Shown: piece by piece, positions 1-5,966 of the stretch | How the letters are laid out: the number at the start of each line of letters is the position of its first letter | Position numbering within the stretch: position 1 is the first letter of the stretch | NCBI GenBank assembly: GCA_016215305.1 | Contig: JACRKI010000093.1 | Coordinates: forward strand, 1 to 8,069 | From: Candidatus Woesearchaeota archaeon | GTDB lineage: Archaea; Nanobdellota; Nanobdellia; Woesearchaeales; DSVV01 | Direction: 5' to 3' | DNA length: 8,069 nt | Translations under genes and position numbers: made by a program | The notes under the pieces: model-generated | The model's input: the letters and a program-made list of their open reading frames with translations, nothing else | Databases searched by the model: none | Told to the model about the DNA's origin: nothing

Positions 1-1307
1 TCCTGCTGACAACCTACATCTACTTCCGGACAAGGAAGCAAATCACAGGAATTTATGAGAACAACATTTTTTTGAGGAATCTTTTTTTCCATATCCTGCA
101 TTTTTTCTGTATTGTACAACGGGTAATAAATTAATTCTGAAGCTTTCTGATTTGTATGCGCGATAAATGCCGGATTGCTTATCCAGAGAGTTGCGTTTTC
201 TGAAACAGATTGCATTTTTTCATAAAAAAAATCAAGATGATCTTCATAGGTATTTCCATGAAGCTGTGGAAGAGTCCACACTAAAAAAATAATGGAGAGA
301 AAAGCACAAAGCATAATTTTTTGTGTTTTTTCCAAAACATCATATATTCTTGTTATACAAATTCCAATACTTACAGAGAAAAATGGAATCAATGGGATGA
401 GGATTCGCATTTCTTTATGCTGCGCAAAAAGAAACGGAAGAGAACCTCCTGTCAATATCAAAATAAACAAGATTTTAGTTTCTGCTTTTTGTTTTCGTGC
501 CTCTCTAAACAAGAAATATATTCCAGGAATAATAAATATTGAAAAAATATTTTCTTTGGACATTTCTACGAAATAATACCACCACGGCTGGTAAAAAATC
601 CATCCTGTATGCTGTGTCATATAGCTTTGCAATTCAAATGGATAAAAAATATTTTTATAGCGGAGAAAATTGCTTGCAAGAAAGATAATAACCGGCAAGG
701 AAAACATGATGATAAAAAAAAGGATATTTTTGATTTCCTGCTTTTTCTGAATGACCATTACAAGAAGATATAAAAAAAGAGGAAGAATCAAGAATATCTG
801 AAAAAAACGCGTCAGAAAAGACAACGCAAGCAGAAATCCAGATTGCGCATATTTTTTGTTGAGAAGCCGCTGTATCGCCCAAAGAAAAAAGAACGCTGCT
901 GGAATTTCTGTCTGCAAAACACTCACATACAAGAAAAATATTGGCCAAAGTCCGAGCAACAACGCCGCAACCAACGCTGTTTTTTTGTCAGCTATTACTT
1001 CTGTGATTTTGTATGTCAAATACACTGAACCTAACGCAAAAAAAAGCGTGAGCAGTTTTGCCGCAAGAAAAATATCAACACCAATTTTCCAGAAAAAACC
1101 TATCAGGAGCGGCCAGAGTAATGGACGATTCGGCTCCCATAATCCTATTGCTCCCTGCGAATAGATATATTTTGCCATGCCGATGTATACTGCCGCATCC
1201 CACCACACATCGCCAGCAGCCATGAAGGAAAGGATATACGCCCCTGTTAAAATAAGCAGTACCAGAAGAATTTCCTTATTTTCCACTATCTTCTCTTTCC
1301 ATGACAT
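1..1307 (-). CDS. GT-C fold membrane glycosyltransferase (PMT_2/GT39-like), 3' end outside window
   Basis: An open frame of 435 codons runs without a stop from the ATG at 1307 to the window edge, so the C-terminus is missing. I checked the frame line by line and saw no frameshift. The protein has about 10-12 hydrophobic segments from residue 12 to 348, then a soluble extracytoplasmic tail. The first outer loop carries the acidic pair D33/D37 (GDVWWDAAVY), where GT-C enzymes place their catalytic acid. A short HKEMR motif (297-301) recalls the HKExRF signature of GT22 mannosyltransferases. Such enzymes move a sugar from a polyprenyl-phosphate donor to an acceptor outside the membrane. The tail has cysteines at 421, 426 and 433. 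An in-frame TGA directly precedes the ATG, so the start cannot lie further upstream. It is the last visible gene of the minus-strand glycosyltransferase block. GT39/GT83 versus GT22 membership is undecided, and donor and acceptor are unknown. Confidence 0.85.
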   Translation of the reverse strand, partial: MSWKEKIVENKEILLVLLILTGAYILSFMAAGDVWWDAAVYIGMAKYIYSQGAIGLWEPNRPLLWPLLIGFFWKIGVDIFLAAKLLTLFFALGSVYLTYKITEVIADKKTALVAALLLGLWPIFFLYVSVLQTEIPAAFFFLWAIQRLLNKKYAQSGFLLALSFLTRFFQIFLILPLFLYLLVMVIQKKQEIKNILFFIIMFSLPVIIFLASNFLRYKNIFYPFELQSYMTQHTGWIFYQPWWYYFVEMSKENIFSIFIIPGIYFLFREARKQKAETKILFILILTGGSLPFLFAQHKEMRILIPLIPFFSVSIGICITRIYDVLEKTQKIMLCAFLSIIFLVWTLPQLHGNTYEDHLDFFYEKMQSVSENATLWISNPAFIAHTNQKASELIYYPLYNTEKMQDMEKKIPQKNVVLINSCDLLPCPEVDVGCQQ

Positions 1308-1366
1308 TCATTGAATGAAGATAGAAGAGTATTAATACATTTTTATTTTCGTATATTTTCGTGTAT
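1308..1366 (-). promoter_or_regulatory. Short AT-rich spacer, possible internal promoter for the GT-C gene
   Basis: This 59-base gap separates the stop of the thioredoxin-like gene from the GT-C start. On the minus strand it contains the palindrome GTATTAATAC (1329-1338), centred about 26 bases before the ATG, which is archaeal TATA spacing. Two tandem copies of ACGAAAATA lie just upstream. No Shine-Dalgarno sequence is visible. Read-through from the upstream genes is equally possible. Confidence 0.3.
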
Positions 1367-2056
1367 TCACTTTTTCTGTGCTTGTGGCGCGCTACCCTCT
1401 GCTTGTGCTATCATCTCAAGAAGTCGATCTTTATTAAAAAGACCGCAATACGAAATATCTTCAATAACAGTACATGGATAATTCGAAAGATTATAGTAGG
1501 TTGCAAGGATCTGCACTGGCGCAAGATCCAAATCCGCATCAAACGAAAAGATGGAAATGCTGCCTTTTACCTCTTTTTTTATGTCAGTCAAAACAAACGA
1601 TTGCGCATCACAATCCGGACACTCTTCTTTTTTCTTGTAAAAATAAAGAATAGTTGTCTGATTCACATCACACCACTCTTTCATCTGCTTGACAAGAGAA
1701 AAATACATTATCTCATTATTGTTGAATCGGCGCTTCTGCTCAATATAAAATGGATCTGTCATAAACTGCTCTGTCACTGCGCGATACTGATCAATCTTTA
1801 ATCCCGTATCCCACAATTCCTTGTCCATACTTCTTATTCTTGCCTGCATGCTCAAGCAAGTGACCTCCTGACCAAAAACATCTGACATCATCGTAAGGGT
1901 CTGCATTTCTTCATAATTTCCGACAAATGTCCCCATCTGATTCAAAATCGCGCTTTCTCTCTGCCTATTGAGCATTACATTGGAGAAATAAATTGTACTA
2001 AATAAAAGAGACGTCATCAATAACGCCAAGAGAAGAATCCTTTGTTTTGTTACCAT
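1367..2056 (-). CDS. Membrane-anchored thioredoxin-fold protein with CPDC motif
   Basis: A 229-residue protein with one N-terminal membrane segment (about 7-27, after positively charged KQR), so the rest should lie outside the cytoplasm. Residues 35-130 look helical, with no recognised domain. Residues 134-215 read as a thioredoxin-like fold: a strand (ILYFY), a CPDC redox motif at 146-149, a helix, a second strand (ISIFSF), then a cis-proline-like Pro194 in NYPCTVIED followed by a closing helix. Extra cysteines sit at 67, 129, 195 and 204. The order of strands and the CxxC plus cis-Pro pair support a disulfide or redox role, but the CPDC neighbourhood is acidic and lysine-rich rather than the usual WCGPC, so catalysis is not assured. 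Its ATG overlaps the stop of the preceding GT2 gene by 7 bases (ATGGTAA), implying translational coupling. Its substrate is unknown; a neighbouring membrane enzyme is an obvious candidate. Confidence 0.75.
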   Translation of the reverse strand: MVTKQRILLLALLMTSLLFSTIYFSNVMLNRQRESAILNQMGTFVGNYEEMQTLTMMSDVFGQEVTCLSMQARIRSMDKELWDTGLKIDQYRAVTEQFMTDPFYIEQKRRFNNNEIMYFSLVKQMKEWCDVNQTTILYFYKKKEECPDCDAQSFVLTDIKKEVKGSISIFSFDADLDLAPVQILATYYNLSNYPCTVIEDISYCGLFNKDRLLEMIAQAEGSAPQAQKK

Positions 2057-3291
2057 CGGATTTTCTTCCTCGCCACAACTGCATACACCGATGAAAACCA
2101 GAATACCTGATACAAGAAAAATAACAAGACAAAACCAATAGAACTCAGATATCTTCCTTTGATACTTTTATTTGTATACACCAAACCAATAACTAACGCA
2201 ATGATTGTCATGGAAATAGACGCAATTCCAAGGAATCCAAAGATGCTGAACAACAAAGGATCAAACGCCTTCAACGCCATCAGATGCGACCAGATATTGA
2301 AATTAGTTAAATAGAAATAAGAGAGGGCTTTGAAAATATTTGAAAAGAAGAGATACAATGAATAGAGGAACAACGCAAGACCGAGCAAAATAATTGTGTA
2401 ATTGAACGGAACAAAATAACCAAAAAGCCCATAGTCTTTCTTAAACAACATTTTTTTGTGCTGCATCACTGTTAATAGTGCGCCAGAATACCAGCGTTTC
2501 CGCTGATGATACAATCCTTTGAACGTATCAGGAATAATTGTCGTGACTTTTGTATTCAGGCAACAGGCAATCTTATACTTTGCTTTATGAATTCTATACG
2601 CAATCTCCAAATCTTCAGTGATATTTGTCGGATCAAAAGAACCAATTTCCTTTAACATTGTTTTCCTATAAATGGAAAATGGTCCAGGAGTGACAAGAAC
2701 AGTATCAAACATGGACAATACTTTAAGGAATAATGAGAGACCAAGAATGTATTCCAACTCAATGACTTTTTCCAACAAAGTTTTTGGATTCTTTACTTCG
2801 ACAGGAACAGTGACTGCCCCAATTTTCTTGTCTCTAAAATACGGAATTGTTTTCATAAGCACGTCTTTGTCCGCAACAGTATCCGCGTCCATACACGCGA
2901 CAAACTCTCCTGCTGCTTCTGCAATTCCCTGATTGAGACATGCTGCTTTTCCTTTATTCCCTGCATTGTCAATGAAAATTACTTCTTTTCTCTCTGCATA
3001 TGGTTTGAGAATGTTCGATGTGTTGTCTTTACTTCCATCATTGACGACAATGATTTCAATGAGTTCTTTTGGATAGTCTACCTGCTTCAGTGATTCTATT
3101 GTTGCTCCAATATCTTTTTCTTCATTATACGCAGAAATGATGATACTTACTTTTGGAAGCTTTTCTCCTTTGTTTTCCGGTGAAATAAACAAACTCTCTT
3201 TATGTAAGAGCAATGTCAATATTAAGACCATAGTGAAATAGGTCGAGAAAAACCATACTATGTACACTAACATGCTGTACGCGACGTTCAT
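2050..3291 (-). CDS. Membrane-embedded processive family 2 glycosyltransferase (HAS/BcsA/PgaC-like)
   Basis: A 413-residue GT2 enzyme that should polymerise or transfer a nucleotide-activated sugar at the cytoplasmic face of the membrane. An N-terminal membrane helix (about 8-29) is followed by a GT-A domain with SAYNEE (53-58), VNDGS with D85, the metal-binding DAD (135-137), TED with the likely catalytic base (225-227), and QRKRW (263-267), the QxxRW signature of cellulose, hyaluronan and poly-N-acetylglucosamine synthases. Three or more membrane helices follow (about 291-317, 347-374, 384-405), giving the usual layout and length of the family. A purine stretch (GGGAGA) abuts the ATG but is too close for a normal Shine-Dalgarno. 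The gene begins 32 bases after the DPM1-like gene and overlaps the thioredoxin-like gene, so the three are probably co-transcribed. Which sugar is used cannot be read from the sequence, and single-sugar transfer is also possible. Confidence 0.9.
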   Translation of the reverse strand: MNVAYSMLVYIVWFFSTYFTMVLILTLLLHKESLFISPENKGEKLPKVSIIISAYNEEKDIGATIESLKQVDYPKELIEIIVVNDGSKDNTSNILKPYAERKEVIFIDNAGNKGKAACLNQGIAEAAGEFVACMDADTVADKDVLMKTIPYFRDKKIGAVTVPVEVKNPKTLLEKVIELEYILGLSLFLKVLSMFDTVLVTPGPFSIYRKTMLKEIGSFDPTNITEDLEIAYRIHKAKYKIACCLNTKVTTIIPDTFKGLYHQRKRWYSGALLTVMQHKKMLFKKDYGLFGYFVPFNYTIILLGLALFLYSLYLFFSNIFKALSYFYLTNFNIWSHLMALKAFDPLLFSIFGFLGIASISMTIIALVIGLVYTNKSIKGRYLSSIGFVLLFFLYQVFWFSSVYAVVARKKIRW

Positions 3292-3323
3292 TCTCCCTTA
3301 GAGTTCTTGTTTCTTTAAAAAAG

Positions 3324-4013
3324 TTACTTTAATAATGATCTAAAATAATAGAGAACATGTTTATAATTGATTTTAGAAACTCCTTCTGATCTTAACCCAA
3401 AATCATATTTGAGCTGATATACTTTTGTGCCTTTTGGAAGATATTTCAAGGTGTCAAACAATACTTTGTACCCTTTGAGCTCATATTTGTCATATCTTTT
3501 TGCAATGACCTCTTTGAATATTTTTGTGTGCATGCCAAAAAAACCAGAGACAATATCTTTGCAATAGATTCCTGATATTAATAAACGAAAATGACCGAAC
3601 AGGATTGCAAGCTTGGACATCATTCTTCTGTGGAATGGCCAATCATTGAGCACTTGCTCTCTTGTTCCCACAACAACCTGACAATGCTTGAGTTTTTCTG
3701 TGATCTCTGCAACTTTTTCGTAGGGATGCTGCATGTCTCCGTCCATCACTATCGCATATTCTGTTGTTGCTGCTTGTATTCCTTCAATGACACTGATACA
3801 AAGCCCATGGATTGGTTTATTTGTTCTGTCAATAACTTTTGCTCCTGCTTTTTTTGCAGCTTCCTGGGTTTTATCCTTTGATCCATCATCTACCACAATG
3901 ATTTGTATTCCTTTGTACGACTGTTTTAGTAATGAAACTAACTTTTCAATATTTTTTTCTTCATTCAAGGTTGGAATGACAACAGTGACACTTGCATAGT
4001 TTGTTTTTTCCAT
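3324..4013 (-). CDS. DPM1-like polyprenyl-phosphate glycosyltransferase (GT2)
   Basis: A 229-residue soluble GT2 protein, the size of single-domain dolichol-phosphate mannose synthases. It shows PTLNEE (14-19), VDDGS (41-45), DGDMQHP (91-97), close to the DADLQHPP signature of DPM1, then KDIVSGFFGM (152-161), and a late R-x-E-G-V-S-K stretch (208-214) matching the R..GeSK region of the family. The family transfers a sugar (mannose, glucose or GlcNAc) from a nucleotide donor to a polyprenyl phosphate at the inner membrane face. No membrane anchor is visible, so it probably binds the membrane peripherally. It is the first gene of the minus-strand block and has its own TATA box about 27 bases upstream of the ATG, suggesting a leaderless message. 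The GT-C gene later in the block is a natural consumer of its lipid-linked sugar. Family assignment is firm; the sugar is not known. Confidence 0.9.
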   Translation of the reverse strand: MEKTNYASVTVVIPTLNEEKNIEKLVSLLKQSYKGIQIIVVDDGSKDKTQEAAKKAGAKVIDRTNKPIHGLCISVIEGIQAATTEYAIVMDGDMQHPYEKVAEITEKLKHCQVVVGTREQVLNDWPFHRRMMSKLAILFGHFRLLISGIYCKDIVSGFFGMHTKIFKEVIAKRYDKYELKGYKVLFDTLKYLPKGTKVYQLKYDFGLRSEGVSKINYKHVLYYFRSLLK

Positions 4014-4035
4014 ATTTATTGAGAAAAAAAGATAG

Positions 4036-4044
4036 ATATATAAA
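4036..4044 (-). promoter_or_regulatory. Archaeal TATA box for the glycosyltransferase block
   Basis: The minus strand reads TTTATATAT, centred 27 bases upstream of the ATG at 4013. Archaeal transcription usually starts 24-27 bases downstream of the TATA centre, so the message would begin at or within a base or two of the start codon. There is no Shine-Dalgarno sequence, which agrees with a leaderless transcript. Confidence 0.6.
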
Positions 4045-4197
4045 CTTTGGTGTGCAAGAAATCTTCAGGGTGGGTGTGCTTGGGATGCTTCTGGAAAACT
4101 GGATACCCCCAATACCTTTCGATCACAGGCACCCCACAATTTCTTCATTTTGTTTTTGACAAGAACTGACTCTCTATTCTCACGAATCCTCTGCTTT

Positions 4198-4339
4198 TGC
4201 TCGAACTAGCAACGCCTGGCGAACACAATAATTATTATTTTGAATATATTTCTTCAAAGAAATTTCCTCATCAATTAGATCATAAAATAATTCATAATTA
4301 CATAAAGATACCTTTTGCCTTTCTTAGTTCATGTATGTG
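4198..4339. repeat. Intergenic repeat, copy 1 (142 bp)
   Basis: This stretch matches 7460-7602 in length and at both ends. The left end (4198-4230) agrees with 7460-7492 at 30 of 33 bases, including GCAACGCCTGGCGAACACAA. The right end agrees in ACATRAAGATACCTTT (4300-4315) and in TTCTTAGTTC followed by RTGTAT (4321-4336). The middle is AT-rich and diverged, and contains the palindrome ATTTCTT-CA-AAGAAAT (4248-4263). No frame in it looks coding. It sits in the 390-base divergent spacer; bases 4046-4197 hold nothing I recognise. Confidence 0.75.
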
Positions 4340-4374
4340 TTTCTGATTCGTGAGAACTATTTTTTGAGAAAAGC

Positions 4375-4380
4375 TTATAA
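4375..4380 (+). promoter_or_regulatory. TATA box for the hydrolase-phosphatase operon
   Basis: TTATAA in the context AAAGCTTATAAC is centred about 26 bases upstream of the ATG at 4404, the archaeal spacing for a leaderless message. The bases just before the ATG are pyrimidine-rich (TTCTTTTTC), with no ribosome binding site. Confidence 0.55.
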
Positions 4381-4403
4381 CTTCGTGTTCTTGATTCTTT
4401 TTC

Positions 4404-4970
4404 ATGGCGACAATCTTCCTCATCCATGGTTCCTATGGAAATCCAATCGAGAATTGGTTTCCTTGGCTAAAGAAAGAACTGGAACAGAACGGACACACTG
4501 TGTTTGCTCCTCCATTTCCTACTCCTGAAAACCAGTCGCTTGAGCAATGGTTTGCAACATTTGAACCTTATGAGAAATTTATTGATCCGCAAACTATATT
4601 TGTTGGACATAGTCTTGGTGCTGCATTTATTTTATCGTATCTTGAGCATATGGAAAAACCGATTCGCGCGTGCTTTTTTGTTGCTGGATTTTGCAGTGCA
4701 CTTGGCAATCCTCAATTTGACATTTTGAATAAGACATTTGTCGAGAAACCATTTTTATGGAAAGATATTCGCAAGTATGGAAGAAATTTTTTTGTGTTTC
4801 ATTCAGACAATGATCCGTACGTTCCTCTTCAAAAAGGAAAAGAACTCGCTAGCCATCTTGGCACTGAGGTGATGCTTGTCAAAGGCGCCGGGCATTTTAA
4901 CAAAGAAAGCAATTATACCAAATTTCCTTTGCTGCTTGAAAAGATTCTTGAAACATTGAAAAAAGGTTGA
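4404..4970 (+). CDS. RBBP9/YdeN-type serine hydrolase (alpha/beta hydrolase)
   Basis: A 188-residue alpha/beta hydrolase of the compact RBBP9/YdeN type (Pfam Ser_hydrolase), at the family's usual length of about 180-190. It opens with IFLIHGSYGNPIENWFPWL (4-22), the characteristic oxyanion-side loop of this family. The nucleophile elbow is GHSLG with Ser70; the acid is probably Asp137 in SDNDPYVP, and the histidine is His164 in GAGHFN, so the triad looks complete. No signal peptide is seen, so it is cytoplasmic. The family includes carboxylesterases and serine hydrolases of unknown natural substrate, so the reaction is only general ester or related hydrolysis. The ATG is set by the TATA box about 26 bases upstream. 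It is followed 5 bases after its stop by the phosphatase gene, so both are probably made from one message. Confidence 0.88.
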   Translation: MATIFLIHGSYGNPIENWFPWLKKELEQNGHTVFAPPFPTPENQSLEQWFATFEPYEKFIDPQTIFVGHSLGAAFILSYLEHMEKPIRACFFVAGFCSALGNPQFDILNKTFVEKPFLWKDIRKYGRNFFVFHSDNDPYVPLQKGKELASHLGTEVMLVKGAGHFNKESNYTKFPLLLEKILETLKKG

Positions 4971-4975
4971 AACAG

Positions 4976-5572
4976 ATGAAATTGATTCTTGTTCGACATG
5001 GACAGACTGAAGAAAATGCTGCAAAGATTATTCAGGGACAAACACCTGGAAAACTTACTGAATTAGGCGTTGAACAAGCAAAAAAAATTGCTTTGAGATT
5101 ACAGGATGAAAAAATAGACATTGCATATGTGAGTGATCTAGAAAGAACATGTCAGACTGCAAAACAAATTCTTTATTTTCATCTAAAAATTCCTGTTGTT
5201 TATACCAAAGAATTACGGGAGCGAGCATGGGGGATTTGGGAAGGAAAAAAAAGTGAGGAAAGAAAAGAATTTTTTAACGAAGAAGGATACTGCATTAATG
5301 ATTACAAACCACAAGGAGGAGAATCTTTTGAAGAGATGCAAGAAAGAATGCTTCACTTCATTAAGACAATTCTTGAAAAACATCATAAACAAACGGTTCT
5401 TCTCGTCACCCATGGAGGAGTACTGACAAGCTTTTACCTTCACCTTTTCCAGAAAGCAAAAGATGAATACAAACAATACCATCCCCAAAATGCTGCAGTC
5501 ACCATTCTAGAAATCTCTGAAGACAAGAAACATACTGTGCATGTTTTGAATTGCGTGAAACATTTGGGGTGA
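4976..5572 (+). CDS. Phosphoglycerate-mutase-like histidine phosphatase
   Basis: A 198-residue member of the histidine phosphatase superfamily, branch 1 (cofactor-independent-of-Mn PGAM/CobC/PhoE-like). The phosphorylated histidine is His8 in the RHGQT motif (7-11). Other expected pocket residues are Arg57 in SDLERTCQTA, Glu82 in ELRERAWGIWEG, and the second histidine His146 in THGG (145-148). The enzyme forms a phosphohistidine intermediate and removes phosphate from a small molecule or protein. The sequence does not separate a true mutase from a general phosphatase, and the length below 210 residues favours phosphatase. I chose the ATG at 4976, which begins MKLILVRHG as in most relatives; a TTG at 4967 in the same frame would add three residues and overlap the hydrolase stop. 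It is co-directional with the hydrolase, 5 bases after that gene's stop. Confidence 0.88.
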   Translation: MKLILVRHGQTEENAAKIIQGQTPGKLTELGVEQAKKIALRLQDEKIDIAYVSDLERTCQTAKQILYFHLKIPVVYTKELRERAWGIWEGKKSEERKEFFNEEGYCINDYKPQGGESFEEMQERMLHFIKTILEKHHKQTVLLVTHGGVLTSFYLHLFQKAKDEYKQYHPQNAAVTILEISEDKKHTVHVLNCVKHLG

Positions 5573-5581
5573 TTATGTTAC

Positions 5582-5962
5582 TCACGAATACGCCGCCATG
5601 ACTTTCTCTTTGAATTCTTTTCCAAACGCGTTGATGGTGACATGACAAATATAGTTTTTTCTTTGGAGATTTCCTTGTTTGTATGATACTTCAAGAAGGA
5701 CTTTTTCTATTTCTTCTTTTTTTATGTCATGCTTTTTCAGCTCTGAAAAAAACCAATTTTTATACACATTGACTGCCTGTTTCATAATAAACCCATCTAT
5801 TTTTTTGGGCTTGACAGCTCCTGACAACAGATTTACTTCAACTGCTTCTCTCTCTCCTTCTGGAAAAGAAGCGATAAAATCAAGAAAATACTTGTTACGA
5901 ACACTGATAAAACCCTCTGCAAGATTGACTCCAATTGCTGCGATTTGCTCTGCTTTTTCCAT
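5582..5962 (-). CDS. Conserved-looking protein of unknown function, coupled to cysS
   Basis: A 126-residue soluble protein that I do not recognise. It has no signal peptide, membrane segment or metal-binding cysteine cluster (only Cys106). The middle part (42-72, with NLLSGAVKPKKIDGF and VYKNWFF) is richer in aromatic and glycine residues and is the likeliest functional core. A lysine/glutamate helix follows (about 73-92), then a probable beta-hairpin (88-112). The ATG lies 4 bases after the cysS stop (TGA-GAAC-ATG), so it is very probably translated from the same message. That is the main reason to believe it is real, together with codon use like its neighbours. Its stop lies 9 bases from that of the convergent phosphatase. 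A role linked to tRNA charging is possible but only guilt by association. Confidence 0.75.
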   Translation of the reverse strand: MEKAEQIAAIGVNLAEGFISVRNKYFLDFIASFPEGEREAVEVNLLSGAVKPKKIDGFIMKQAVNVYKNWFFSELKKHDIKKEEIEKVLLEVSYKQGNLQRKNYICHVTINAFGKEFKEKVMAAYS

Positions 5963-5966
5963 GTTC

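Noticed and set aside
292..1164. Several open frames on the plus strand and one in another minus frame
   Set aside because: All overlap the continuous GT-C glycosyltransferase frame on the minus strand, which is checked from 1307 to 1 and carries family features.
1361..1801. Open frame of 146 codons on the plus strand
   Set aside because: It lies antisense to the thioredoxin-fold gene, whose membrane segment, CPDC motif and operon overlap are better supported. The antisense product is lysine- and phenylalanine-rich without a motif.
4060..4140. G-rich then C-rich stretch in the divergent spacer, possibly a structured RNA
   Set aside because: The G-rich and C-rich runs do not give a long matching stem by eye, and no known RNA motif is visible.
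4967..4975. TTG start three codons upstream for the histidine phosphatase
   Set aside because: The ATG at 4976 gives the usual MKLILVRHG N-terminus and avoids overlap with the hydrolase stop.
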